Assembly: GCF_001623875.1 (NCBI RefSeq) | Contig: NZ_LWAE01000005.1 | Coordinates: 62,001 to 126,000, forward strand | Reading direction: 5' to 3' | DNA from: Clostridium magnum DSM 2767 | GTDB lineage: Bacteria > Bacillota > Clostridia > Clostridiales > Clostridiaceae | Length of the DNA stretch: 64,000 bases | Shown: piece by piece, positions 26,952 through 37,068 of the stretch | How positions within the stretch are numbered: the stretch's first letter is position 1 | Layout: the number at the start of each line of letters is the position of its first letter | Translations under genes and position numbers: made by a program | The notes under the pieces: model-generated | Told to the model about the DNA's origin: nothing | What the model saw: the letters and a program-made list of their open reading frames with translations, nothing else | Databases searched by the model: none

Positions 26952-27356
26952 ATGGAATTAACTAGAACAAACTATTCATCAGGAGCACCATTAGAAGAAA
27001 AAACAGGATATTCTCGTATGGTTAAAGTTGGACCTTTTATTTATATCGGAGGAACTACAGCTGTGCAGCCAGATGGTACAGTTTATGGAGAAGGAAGTGC
27101 CTACGAACAAACAAAATATATTCTTGAAAAGTTGGTGAATTTATTAGAAAAAGCAGGCTCTAAAAAAGAAGAGGTTATAAAAATAAAGGGATATGCAACA
27201 GATATGAAATATGCACCGGAGATTGCTAAAGCCTATTCAGAAATTTTTCATGATATTAAGCCTCTTTTCACAGTTGTTGGAACTCATATGCTTAACCGTC
27301 CTACTCAGTTAGTTGAGCTAGAGGTGGATGCAGTTATTGGATCAAGGGTAGAGTAA
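26952..27356 (+). CDS. RidA-family imine/enamine deaminase
   Basis: 134 residues of the YjgF/YER057c/UK114 family, with GPFIYIGGTTAVQPDG near residue 29 and LVELEVDAVIG at the end. RidA proteins hydrolyse reactive imines/enamines. Being the last gene of an amine/amino acid oxidation operon it likely clears the imine product. It has an AGAAGGAG site. Confidence 0.85.
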   Translation: MELTRTNYSSGAPLEEKTGYSRMVKVGPFIYIGGTTAVQPDGTVYGEGSAYEQTKYILEKLVNLLEKAGSKKEEVIKIKGYATDMKYAPEIAKAYSEIFHDIKPLFTVVGTHMLNRPTQLVELEVDAVIGSRVE

Positions 27357-27421
27357 GTTAAAATTCCTTCAGTAAATTTGTAATAGTAGACACAGTGCTT
27401 AATAAATAACAAAAATTATAG

Positions 27422-27491
27422 GGCTATCAGGGCAATGCTTGGTAGCCTTAATCAAATTTATCAATCTAGCTATAGCTAGTTTGGATTTTTA
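27422..27491 (+). terminator. Two hairpins behind the amine oxidation operon
   Basis: GGCTATCA/TGGTAGCC at 27422-27447, then the palindrome CTAGCTATAGCTAG at 27466-27479 followed by TTTGGATTTTT. The second is the more likely terminator. Confidence 0.5.
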
Positions 27492-27626
27492 TAATATAGT
27501 TAAATTTATTAATGGTATATTAAAAATATCAATGATATAATAACAATATGTTAAAAAAAACTAATAAAATTGATTAATTGATAAAAGTAGTTTCGTTATG
27601 AATAATAAAGATGAGAAGGTGAAAGT

Positions 27627-28475
27627 ATGATTTTGGAGCCCAAAGATATGATTATATGTCCTAAACAACCATATTTTGTGATGGCTACATCACGGTATTA
27701 TAAAGCTGTTGTGATGAATCAAGGAATCTCTCATTTTTATTGCTTTCAGAAAGATGATGCCATAGAAAATTCCATTATTGCAGTACCGGATGGATGTATT
27801 GATATTTTGTTTTGTTGTGATGAAAAAGAACCATACGCACATGTATGCGGAACAGTTCTTCATCCAAAGTTAGTGAATAATGAAAAAAATAAATATTATT
27901 TTGGAGTACGGTTTTTACCAGGAAATTCATTCAAGTTTAAACATATCACTATGGCGGATCTTGTGGAACAGGAAATTCCACTGTTGGAGGTTATCAATGA
28001 TAAGGATTTGTTCGAACAAATTACTTCTTGTAGAGACTTTAATTATCAAATACAAGTATTTATGAATAAATATTTGAAGCTTTACAAATATTATGAAACA
28101 ACAAATAAACATAAAGATTTAAGGGAGTTGATGATCAGTAGTATAATAGAAACAGCAGGGCAGATTAAGGTTAATGAACTTGCAGATAAAGCAGGATATT
28201 CAGTTCGATATATAAATAAGATGTTTTCAGAGCAGTTTGGCTTATCACCAAAAGTATTTTGCAAATTAATGAGGTTTCAGTATCTTCTGAGCAACCTAAA
28301 TGATTCTAATAAAGAGATATTCGATGCTAATCTCACAGAACTTGCTATAGAATTGGGGTATTACGATCAGTCTCACATGATCAAGGATTTCTACGAGTTT
28401 ACAAACACAACACCAGGGAAATATATACACTCTTTGCAAGAAACAGAATATAAAAAAAGATTAATTATTATATGA
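27627..28475 (+). CDS. AraC-family transcriptional regulator
   Basis: 282 residues. The N-terminal half contains VPDGCIDILFCC and YFGVRFLPGNSFKF, the ligand-sensing (DUF6597-like) module found in some AraC regulators. The C-terminal half (from about 170) has two helix-turn-helix units, KVNELADKAGYSVRYINKMF and LTELAIELGYYDQSHMIKDF. It sits downstream of the amine oxidation operon on the same strand and may regulate it. The following PTS fragment follows without a promoter-like gap. Confidence 0.85.
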   Translation: MILEPKDMIICPKQPYFVMATSRYYKAVVMNQGISHFYCFQKDDAIENSIIAVPDGCIDILFCCDEKEPYAHVCGTVLHPKLVNNEKNKYYFGVRFLPGNSFKFKHITMADLVEQEIPLLEVINDKDLFEQITSCRDFNYQIQVFMNKYLKLYKYYETTNKHKDLRELMISSIIETAGQIKVNELADKAGYSVRYINKMFSEQFGLSPKVFCKLMRFQYLLSNLNDSNKEIFDANLTELAIELGYYDQSHMIKDFYEFTNTTPGKYIHSLQETEYKKRLIII

Positions 28476-28487
28476 TCTATTAAAAAC

Positions 28488-28944
28488 ATCGTATTAATCT
28501 GGGGATTAGTGCCTATATTAATAAATAATTTAGCAGTATTTAAATATGATCCAGTTTTAGCGCTTATGTTTGGAGCTTCCTTTGCTCAAATAGGTGTAGT
28601 TCTAGCTATTTTAATTAAAACAAAGAATGCTAAGTTAAAATCATTATGTATACCAGCCTTTGTTTCAGGAATTTTTGGTGTTACAGAACCAGCAATCTAT
28701 GGTACACATTACCAAGGAAGAAACCGTTCATTATAAGCTGTATCGGAGGAGCAATAGGTGGTGCTGTTCTAGGTTTGATGGGAAGTAAATTATATATGTT
28801 TGGTAGTATGGGCATATTGGGAATTACTAGTTATAATTAACAACACCTGTAGTAATTACTAATTCTGATAAATATTTAGATGTTATTGAAGCTGATACAA
28901 AAAATATTGATTATAAGCAGGATTTGTTAACAGTGATGATTTAA
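28488..28944 (+). pseudogene. Remnant of a beta-glucoside PTS EIIBCA gene
   Basis: Three decayed pieces in order. First an EIIC segment (IWGLVPILINNLAVFKYDP and FVSGIFGVTEPAIYG), then after a +1 shift near 28715 the next EIIC stretch (LPRKKPFIISCIGGAIGG), then after a stop codon and a large deletion the last residues of EIIA (TTPVVITNSDKYLDVIEAD). EIIB, most of EIIC and most of EIIA are missing, so no transporter can be made. It lies just upstream of the GH1 enzyme that would normally share its operon. Confidence 0.85.
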
Positions 28945-28952
28945 TGAGAATA

Positions 28953-29007
28953 AACTGAACCCTAAGCATAATGCAGCTGTTGCCTTATGCTTAGGGTTCA
29001 GTTTATT
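28953..29007 (+). terminator. Very strong terminator behind the PTS remnant
   Basis: AACTGAACCCTAAGCATAA pairs perfectly with TTATGCTTAGGGTTCAGTT (19 bp) before TTTATTG. It separates the remnant from the GH1 gene. Confidence 0.85.
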
Positions 29008-29058
29008 GTAAATTATTAAGCGAATTTATTGTAAAATAATAATTCTAGTAAATACTAA

Positions 29059-30522
<1,464 letters not shown>

Positions 30523-30534
30523 ATTTAACTAAAG

Positions 30535-30564
30535 AAAGTGTGGCCTTGTGCCGCACTTTTTTTA
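30535..30564 (+). terminator. Terminator of the GH1 gene
   Basis: AAAGTGTGGC pairs with GCCGCACTTT (one G-U) followed by TTTTTT. The remaining gap to 30872 holds only the promoter described next; I see no further gene in it. Confidence 0.85.
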
Positions 30565-30797
30565 GTACATTAAGGATTAATATTTTTAGCATGGAATTTT
30601 TTCCTTACCTTCGTCAGTGTTTAAAGCTAAAAGTATAAAACAATTCTTAACTCTTAAATATGAAGAACAAAGTCCTGCAGCAGTTGTTGTATAAATGAAA
30701 AGGTTAATAAAATAAATCTGTAATGGCAAAAATGAAGCATAATGTAAGGGGAAGAAACATATTTCTTGCATTTTACTTTCTAAAGGTATGAAGGGCC

Positions 30798-30826
30798 TTG
30801 TATAATTACGCTATAAAATGTATAAT
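30798..30826 (+). promoter_or_regulatory. Sigma-A-type promoter of the amino acid binding protein gene
   Basis: TTGTAT at 30798 and TATAAT at 30821 with 17-bp spacing, about 45 nt before the ATG. Confidence 0.6.
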
Positions 30827-30872
30827 AGCTTATATAAATACAATTACCAAAAGAGGTAGGGGGAAACTAAAA

Positions 30873-31718
30873 ATGTTAAAAAATACGCTAAAGAAAATCG
30901 TAAGCATTTCCTTAGTAGTAGCAACAATGGCTGCTTTCACTGCTTGTGGAAATAAACAAAATGCATCAACGGATGGAGCAAAGGAGAAGGCTCAGTCTGC
31001 GACAATGGAGAAAATTAAGAAAAACGGTAAGCTTGTAATCGGAACTAGTGCAGATTATCCGCCATATGAATTCCATAAATCAACAAGTGGTAAGGATGAG
31101 ATTGTAGGTTTTGATGTTGAAATCGCAAAAGAAATTGCAAAGGACCTTGGTGTTCAGCTTGAAATAAAAGATATGAAGTTTGATGGATTACTTGCTGCAT
31201 TAGATCAAGGAAATATTGATATAATAGTAGCAGGAATGAATCCAACTGAAGAGAGAAAGAAAAATGTAGACTTTTCTAATGTATATTATCAAGCTGTTCA
31301 AAGCGTAGTAGTTAGAGCTGCTGACAAAGATAAGATTAAATCTATAGATGATTTAAAAGATAAAAATGTTGGAGTACAAAAGGGAACAACACAAGAAGAT
31401 ATAGCTAAAAACCAATTACCAGCTTCTAAAGCTGTAGCACTTCCAAAAATATCAGACTTAGTTCTATCATTAAAAAATAATAGAGTTGATGCAGTAATAG
31501 TAGAATTACCAGTAGCAACTTCTAATGTAAATGCTAATAAAGACTTACTTATATCAGATATAAAAGTAAAGAATGAAGTTGATGGTTCTGCTATTGCAGT
31601 TAAAAAAGGTAGCACAGATTTACTAGAATCAATAAATAAAACAATAGACAGACTTACAAAGGACAAGAGCATAGATAAATTTGTTACAGATGCAACAAAT
31701 TCAGTAGAAGTACAATAA
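30873..31718 (+). CDS. Polar amino acid ABC transporter substrate-binding lipoprotein
   Basis: 281-residue family 3 solute receptor with a lipobox ending at Cys25 (AAFTAC). GKLVIGTSADYPPYEFHK and VGFDVEIAKEIAKDLG near residues 53-95, then GVQKGTTQEDIA, are the hallmarks of His/Gln/Arg-type receptors. ATG 30873 is chosen for the AGGTAGGGGG site; the frame runs further upstream without a signal peptide. No permease or ATPase is nearby, so it is an orphan receptor using a system encoded elsewhere. Terminators flank it. Confidence 0.87.
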   Translation: MLKNTLKKIVSISLVVATMAAFTACGNKQNASTDGAKEKAQSATMEKIKKNGKLVIGTSADYPPYEFHKSTSGKDEIVGFDVEIAKEIAKDLGVQLEIKDMKFDGLLAALDQGNIDIIVAGMNPTEERKKNVDFSNVYYQAVQSVVVRAADKDKIKSIDDLKDKNVGVQKGTTQEDIAKNQLPASKAVALPKISDLVLSLKNNRVDAVIVELPVATSNVNANKDLLISDIKVKNEVDGSAIAVKKGSTDLLESINKTIDRLTKDKSIDKFVTDATNSVEVQ

Positions 31719-31730
31719 TATATTTTTTAC

Positions 31731-31770
31731 ATAAAGTGTTAGGGATTAAGTGTACCTAGCACTTTATTTC
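31731..31770 (+). terminator. Terminator of the binding protein gene
   Basis: AAAGTGTTAGG and CCTAGCACTTT form a perfect 11-bp stem followed by ATTTCC. Confidence 0.75.
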
Positions 31771-31821
31771 CTTTGCTAGAAGAAAATCGTTAGTTACAGT
31801 GAAAAATGAGGTGTAATTGTT

Positions 31822-32916
31822 ATGAATACAAAGGATAAATACCCTTTGCTTGAAATAAATTTAAATAAAATATATGAAAATGCTAAGATAATCGTAGATA
31901 AGTGTAGGGAAAAGGGAATTAGCGTATCTGGTATAATAAAAGGAGTTAATGGAATGGACTCTGTAGCAAAAGAGTTTGCACGAGCCGGGTGCGCTCATAT
32001 AGCAAGTTCCCGATTGGAACAGTTAACACAATTGAAAGAAAAAGATTTTAAAATAAGGACTATGCTTATTAGGCTGCCAATGGAAAGCGAGATTGAGGAA
32101 TTAGTTAAGTTTGCAGACATAAGCTTGAATTCGGAATGGCAGACCATTGAGCTTATTGAAAAGGCCTGTGAAAAGGAAAAAAAGCAACATGGCGTTGTAC
32201 TAATGTATGATGTTGGAGATCTTAGAGAGGGTTTTGTCAGTAGAAAGGAACTTATAGATCAGGCACTGCACATAGAAAATAACCTTAAGTATGTAAAATT
32301 AATGGGGATAGGTACAAACTTAAGCTGTTATGGTTCTGTAAAACCTACTTCAGAAAATCTTAATAAGGTTACTGAATTAGCTGATACTATAAGGGAGCTT
32401 ATAGGAAGAAAACTTGAAATAGTGTCAGGAGGCGGCACTACTTCTCTGCCACTTCTCTTTAATGGTGATATGCCCTCTGGCATTAACCACTTGAGAATAG
32501 GAGAAGCTATGCTTGTAAATAGAGATTTACCAGATCTATGGGGTACCAAAGTGACTGGTATGCATCAGGATGCATTTATACTTAAGGCACAAATAATAGA
32601 AATAAAAGATAAGCCTACATACCCAATTGGAGAATTATATTTAGATGCCTTTGGTAATAAACCTATTTATGAAGACAGAGGTGTAAGAAGAAAGGCATTA
32701 CTGGCAGTTGGTAAGCAGGATTTTATGCAGGAGGATAGACTTATTCCTTGTGATGAAGGGGTAGAGATTGTTGGGGGCAGTAGTGATCATTTGATAGTTG
32801 ATATAGAAGATAGTGAGCAAGAATTTAAGATTGGTGATGTAATTCAATTTTATATGTACTATTCTCCAATGTTATATCTTTGTAGTTCAAGATGGGTAAA
32901 AAAGAAGTTCGTATAG
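31822..32916 (+). CDS. Alanine/ornithine racemase family PLP enzyme
   Basis: 364-residue alanine-racemase-fold enzyme. The PLP lysine is in GIIKGVNG (Lys40), YDVGDLREGF near residue 130 and SGGGTTSLPLL near 200 bind the cofactor phosphate, and HLRIGEAMLVNRDLP follows. This branch includes clostridial ornithine racemase (Orr) rather than the typical Alr, whose C-terminal tyrosine region differs. It probably interconverts L- and D-ornithine or a similar amino acid in fermentation. It may work with the orphan amino acid receptor upstream, but terminators separate them. Confidence 0.8.
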   Translation: MNTKDKYPLLEINLNKIYENAKIIVDKCREKGISVSGIIKGVNGMDSVAKEFARAGCAHIASSRLEQLTQLKEKDFKIRTMLIRLPMESEIEELVKFADISLNSEWQTIELIEKACEKEKKQHGVVLMYDVGDLREGFVSRKELIDQALHIENNLKYVKLMGIGTNLSCYGSVKPTSENLNKVTELADTIRELIGRKLEIVSGGGTTSLPLLFNGDMPSGINHLRIGEAMLVNRDLPDLWGTKVTGMHQDAFILKAQIIEIKDKPTYPIGELYLDAFGNKPIYEDRGVRRKALLAVGKQDFMQEDRLIPCDEGVEIVGGSSDHLIVDIEDSEQEFKIGDVIQFYMYYSPMLYLCSSRWVKKKFV

Positions 32917-32935
32917 GAATTTACACTTATTCAAG

Positions 32936-32977
32936 AAAAAAGTACTTGCAGTTCAATAGTTGCTGTAGGTACTTTTT
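32936..32977 (+). terminator. Terminator of the racemase gene
   Basis: AAAAAGTACTTGCAG pairs with CTGTAGGTACTTTTT (two wobbles), 15-bp stem with its own T-run. Confidence 0.85.
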
Positions 32978-33164
32978 ATATTTTTGGTGAATAGAGAAAT
33001 TATTTGTGTTAACATTTTTTAAGTTTGGAGCAATCTCGATAAAACACCATACTATGTATTAAGTAGGAATTTCCTAAGCTAACTAAATCCTACTCTATTA
33101 ATATTTATTTTATATCATTTTATGTATACTGTATAAAGTTCGGTAAAAAGGAGGAGAAAGATAT

Positions 33165-34442
33165 ATGACAAAGCGTAAGAGATCTCATCACTCAAGAAGT
33201 AGCCATAGAGACCTTGATAAACATAAAAGAGAAGAATTTCAAGTCTATGAAACGGAATTAGATGAGACTGGTGATAATTCTATGGCTGAGATCGAGGCAG
33301 ATACTTGTTGTATAGAGAATTCTAAACAGGATCATAAACTAAAAGATGATTGTCATGAAAAAGAAAAGGATGATTGTTATGAAAAAGAAAAGGACGATTG
33401 TCACGATAAACCAAAGGATGATTGTTGCTATAAATCTATAACAATTTGTGGAAAAACTGGTTCTAAAGGTCCTCAAGGCGATCCAGGATGTCCAGGACCA
33501 AAGGGAGAAAAAGGAGATCCCGGTTGCCAAGGACCAAAGGGAGAAAAAGGAGACCCAGGCTGCTCAGGACCAAAAGGAGATAAGGGAAATCCAGGCGTAA
33601 TGGGGCCACCAGGATCAAAAGGAGATAAGGGAGATCCAGGCGTAATGGGGCCACCAGGATCAAAAGGAGATAAGGGAGATCCAGGCGTAATGGGGCCACT
33701 AGGACCAAAAGGAGATAAGGGAGATCCAGGCGTAATGGGGCCACCAGGACCAAAAGGAGATAAGGGAGATCCAGGCGTAATGGGGCCACCAGGACCAAAA
33801 GGAGATAAGGGAGATCCAGGTGTAATGGGGCCACCAGGACCAATGGGAGCAAAGGGCGATCCAGGATGTCCAGGGGCAAAAGGAGAAAAAGGCGATCCAG
33901 GACCAAGAGGAGCAAAAGGAGATCAAGGTTGTCCAGGACCTCAAGGACAATCAGGAGATGGTGTTCGATGGGCATGCACTTCTCAAATGAAAAATGTTAT
34001 AATGCAAATTATGAAATTATTCCCCAATTCGTCCATAGAAGTTAACTATGAGGATAAAGGCTCAGCAATAGGAATACCAACTAAACTTTCTAAAGGTGTC
34101 TTGATACTAAGTAATTTGAAAGATAATAAAACTTATGCAATTAGTATTTATAAGATAATAGCAGTAACTCTTATTGGTGAGGGTCCACTATTTGAATCTA
34201 GTAGATGCTCTAAAATAAACTTTCTTCCACCGCCAGCACCATTACCAAGAGGTTGTGAGGCTGACTGTGAAGCTGAAATAAGAATGGTATTAAGATCAAT
34301 GATTGGATGCAAAGAAAAAGTAAATATAGTAGCAGGAGGAAGTTTATTTAGAGATAATCCGGTAACAGGTACAGCTTATGGAATAGCTATTCTAGGAAAC
34401 AATACAGTTATCTCAACTTGGAGCATACAGGAAATTAGCTAA
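33165..34442 (+). CDS. Collagen-like triple-helix repeat surface protein
   Basis: 425 residues in three parts. Residues 1-95 are very hydrophilic, rich in Lys, Arg, His, Asp and Cys, with a repeated DDCHEKEK-type unit. Residues about 96-265 are uninterrupted Gly-X-Y triplets dominated by GPKGDKGDPG. The last 160 residues form a globular domain (from DGVRWACTSQMKN) that I do not recognise. There is no signal peptide or LPXTG motif. This fits spore-surface (exosporium/coat) collagen-like proteins assembled from the mother cell, but location is inferred. GGAGGAGAAAG precedes the ATG. Confidence 0.85.
   Translation: MTKRKRSHHSRSSHRDLDKHKREEFQVYETELDETGDNSMAEIEADTCCIENSKQDHKLKDDCHEKEKDDCYEKEKDDCHDKPKDDCCYKSITICGKTGSKGPQGDPGCPGPKGEKGDPGCQGPKGEKGDPGCSGPKGDKGNPGVMGPPGSKGDKGDPGVMGPPGSKGDKGDPGVMGPLGPKGDKGDPGVMGPPGPKGDKGDPGVMGPPGPKGDKGDPGVMGPPGPMGAKGDPGCPGAKGEKGDPGPRGAKGDQGCPGPQGQSGDGVRWACTSQMKNVIMQIMKLFPNSSIEVNYEDKGSAIGIPTKLSKGVLILSNLKDNKTYAISIYKIIAVTLIGEGPLFESSRCSKINFLPPPAPLPRGCEADCEAEIRMVLRSMIGCKEKVNIVAGGSLFRDNPVTGTAYGIAILGNNTVISTWSIQEIS
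33585..33854 (+). repeat. Six tandem 45-bp repeats inside the collagen-like gene
   Basis: Six consecutive 15-residue units of the form GDPGVMGPPGPKGDK (residues 141-230). The DNA copies are nearly identical, which favours slippage, so copy number probably varies among strains and may be mis-assembled. Confidence 0.85.
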
Positions 34443-34534
34443 AATAACGTTACTTTCATTAGATAAGGTATATAATTAAATTTAGATTATAAAAAGGAAA
34501 ACATATGAGAAATGTGTAAATTAATAAAGAAAGT

Positions 34535-34585
34535 AAGAACTTAGATATATTTGTATAAATTCAAATATATCTAAGTTCTTGTTGT
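34535..34585. terminator. Bidirectional terminator between collagen-like and ankyrin genes
   Basis: AAGAACTTAGATATATTTG and CAAATATATCTAAGTTCTT form a perfect 19-bp stem with an 8-nt loop between convergent genes. Confidence 0.85.
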
Positions 34586-34624
34586 ATATATAAATAAGTG
34601 ATATATAGATCAAGTTATTGAAAT

Positions 34625-35254
34625 CTACTTATATTCTCCGCCGAACTTTATTAAAATCTCATTAATTTCTTCATTTTCGCAAAGATCCAAAGGGGTAAAT
34701 CCCAAAGAGTTTTTTGAATTTATATCAAGGCCCATACTTATAAGAGATTTTAAAAACTCTTCAAAATATTCATCAAAGCAGTTAATATAGTCATCATGGA
34801 GAAGTGTATTGCCCTGATTATCTTTTATATTTATGTCCGCTCCATATTTTACAAGAAGATTCAGAAGTTCCACTGAGTAATTAAAACTACAATAAAATAC
34901 AGGAGTTTTGCCGGATGAGTTTGTTCCATTAACATCCGCTCCTCTTTCTAATAACATGGTTATCACATCTAGTTGAGGCTTTGCCCTTGCACAGAGTCTG
35001 TGAAGTGGAGTTTCTAAGAGTTTGCTATGATGGCTGTTAACATCAGCACCCCTATCTAGTAAAAATTCAATTGTTTTAAAATAGTTACTTTCACAGTTGT
35101 TAATAGTATAATGAAGCAGACTGTCAAGGTTAGTGTCAGCATCTAAATTTTTAGTGTCCTTTAAGTGATTTTCTATTTCATTTATGTTGCCTTCTTGAAT
35201 AGATCTATAAATTGATTTAGGTTTTTTAGAAAATAGCTTATCAAATAATTTCAT
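34625..35254 (-). CDS. Ankyrin repeat protein
   Basis: 209 residues with about five ankyrin repeats, e.g. LLHYTINNCESNYFKTIEFLLDRGADVN, then TPLHRLCA...MLLERGADVNG, TPVFYCSFN...LLVKYGADINIKDNQ and a last GFTPLDLCENEEINEILIKF. No signal peptide or membrane helix is seen, so it is a cytosolic protein-interaction module. Partner unknown. A weak AGGAG site precedes the start. Confidence 0.85.
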   Translation of the reverse strand: MKLFDKLFSKKPKSIYRSIQEGNINEIENHLKDTKNLDADTNLDSLLHYTINNCESNYFKTIEFLLDRGADVNSHHSKLLETPLHRLCARAKPQLDVITMLLERGADVNGTNSSGKTPVFYCSFNYSVELLNLLVKYGADINIKDNQGNTLLHDDYINCFDEYFEEFLKSLISMGLDINSKNSLGFTPLDLCENEEINEILIKFGGEYK

Positions 35255-35331
35255 ATTAGTTTACTCCTTTAGTCACATATTTTAATACACCCAGCAGTAG
35301 AAATCTGCTCTCTTGCAGAAGACTTTTGGTA

Positions 35332-35506
35332 TTTATCCGATGACTAGCCGCTCTAATACTCTCTTTTCTGAAAAAGGTAGTAAAGAGCGGCTACCTCCCT
35401 AGATTCGTTCAACTAAGAATCAGGTGGGGGTTAAATGCGTAAATGGCATTTAACGGGCAAAGCCTCAGGGGCGTAGATAAACCCAACCTGATTCAAGGTT
35501 CACTTC
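35332..35506 (-). repeat. Dispersed structured repeat, long form (copy B)
   Basis: On the minus strand it begins GAAGTGAACCTTGAATCAGG and ends TAGTCATCGGATAAA. GAATCAGGT (left) pairs with ACCTGATTC beyond an inserted 60-nt segment. The linker GTTGAACGAATCTAGGG matches copy A, and AGCCGCTCT pairs with AGAGCGGCT. The inserted segment contains TCTACGCCCCTGA, the reverse complement of the GGGGCGTAGA in copy A. It fills most of the gap between the ankyrin gene and the BlaR1-like gene. Confidence 0.8.
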
Positions 35507-35593
35507 ATAACATTATATATCAATAAAAACAGAATTACAATTAATAAGCTCACCATAAAAAATGTACATCTATAAATTGAAATCACTGTATGT

Positions 35594-37066
35594 CTAACGA
35601 TTAAAAGTACAAAGAGAATAGAAATCTATACCAGCATTGGACTTTTGGACATTTTTGGTGTATTGGGACATTAAGCTTTTGTCAATATCCCCAAATGTTA
35701 AGTTATTATCTTCTAATAAATAAACAAATTTGTAGCCTGATAGATCAAATATTTTTAGATATTTATATTTAAACTGATAATAATAGTTGTCTTTCCCTGT
35801 AAGAGAATTCTTAGAATAATATGCCACTCCATAATAGTTTTTACCATCATAAATTACTTTGGTGATAATTGTATATCCATCTGTTCTTGGATGAACAATT
35901 TTAAGAGATGATTTGTTTCCCTTTTTAGTGTCAGCAATAAATTTATCTGCTATTTCAGCCCTAGAATTGATTACGCTATCACTGTCAAGAATGCAACTGT
36001 CCCCGAGAGTCTTTTGTACGGAATATTTTTTTGCGTCTAGAGATAATTCCTGTTTAATATCTTCATAGCGGTTTAGAGAGACAAGTAGCCAGTGAATCTT
36101 TCCATAGATTTCTTCTGTAATCTCGCTTACGAACTGATAAGGTTTTTCTACATAGTATTTTCGACCTTTAGTATAGATATAGTAAACCTCATCATTAGTA
36201 TCTACCTTTTCATAACTGGATACTGGTGGAACATCATTTACACTCTGAATATTTGTTTTTTTGCCGCTGTTCAATAAAGGATAAAGGGAATCATAGGTTA
36301 TAAATTTACTCATGATTTCATTATACAGAGTGGTAAATCCCTGAGCAGTATCAGAGCTTTTCCAAAGATCTTTAGCCATAGTATTATTTGTCCAAGCTCT
36401 AGTTCGTTGGAGTAGCTGTTCATTATTGCCGTCACTTAAAATAAAGTTTATCTGATCCACATTACCAATTAAAGCAAACATTATAGCAGCATTTTGATCG
36501 AAAGTACTCTGATTGCCTGTTTCTAAAAAAGATCTTTGAATTTTTTTTGTTGTTTGATAAGTTATATGCAAACTATAGGGTTCTTTGTCCGTAAAAAGCT
36601 GCACTTTTGTAAAATTTAAGGCTTCTGGTACAGGCAGTTCTTTTGCTATATTAACTACCTTGCTGTTATTTTCCACATACGGTGTTCTGTATTCATATAT
36701 TTTATTTGCAAAATCCTTTTCATCTGTTGAAATGTTTATTGGATTTGTCATAAGTGCAATACTGACGCCTTCAACAGTAATTGTTGATGCTAGAACTACC
36801 CAAAAAACAGGCTTTTTGTAATTAAGTACATTCTTAATCCTTGTCTTAGTGTTGGTTTCCCCAAAGGCAATAGGTCTGATTTTTATCATTTTTTTACTTG
36901 CCGCCAGAGATAGTAGCGATGTGCTGTAATTCTTTTTTATGTAGGAAAAAGTTTTAGGAGCTTTTTTTAAAAACATTCGTATAGCAAGAATAAACAAAAT
37001 CACATAACTTGAGGTAATGCTCATGTTGACAATATAAACAAATAAATCCTTTGAGAAAAGCTCCAT
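35594..37066 (-). CDS. BlaR1/M56-like membrane protein lacking the peptidase domain
   Basis: 490 residues. The first 43 residues are the first helix and loop of an M56/BlaR1 sensor (VILFILAIRMFLKKAPKTF). The chain then jumps to the segment that normally follows the metallopeptidase domain (IRPIAFGETNTKTRIKNVLNYKKP near residue 62), a last helix (VFWVVLASTITVEGV) and a long extracellular sensor-like domain. No HEXXH zinc motif exists anywhere, so proteolytic signalling is impossible. The frame is intact, suggesting an in-frame deletion of 200 or more residues. A good AAGGAGG site remains. A broken blaI lies immediately upstream. Confidence 0.72.
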   Translation of the reverse strand: MELFSKDLFVYIVNMSITSSYVILFILAIRMFLKKAPKTFSYIKKNYSTSLLSLAASKKMIKIRPIAFGETNTKTRIKNVLNYKKPVFWVVLASTITVEGVSIALMTNPINISTDEKDFANKIYEYRTPYVENNSKVVNIAKELPVPEALNFTKVQLFTDKEPYSLHITYQTTKKIQRSFLETGNQSTFDQNAAIMFALIGNVDQINFILSDGNNEQLLQRTRAWTNNTMAKDLWKSSDTAQGFTTLYNEIMSKFITYDSLYPLLNSGKKTNIQSVNDVPPVSSYEKVDTNDEVYYIYTKGRKYYVEKPYQFVSEITEEIYGKIHWLLVSLNRYEDIKQELSLDAKKYSVQKTLGDSCILDSDSVINSRAEIADKFIADTKKGNKSSLKIVHPRTDGYTIITKVIYDGKNYYGVAYYSKNSLTGKDNYYYQFKYKYLKIFDLSGYKFVYLLEDNNLTFGDIDKSLMSQYTKNVQKSNAGIDFYSLCTFNR

Positions 37067-37068
37067 TT

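Noticed and set aside
30586..30771. Minus-strand 61-codon frame in the gap before the amino acid binding protein gene
   Set aside because: No ribosome binding site and random-looking composition; the gap is better explained as a promoter region.
33585..33854. Regular 45-bp repeats resembling a repeat array such as CRISPR
   Set aside because: There are no unique spacers; the period is exactly 15 codons and in frame with the collagen-like protein.
33463..33975. Long minus-strand reading frames opposite the collagen-like repeats
   Set aside because: They are low-complexity shadows (Leu/Val/Pro or Trp/Ser repeats) of the Gly-X-Y coding strand, without ribosome binding sites.
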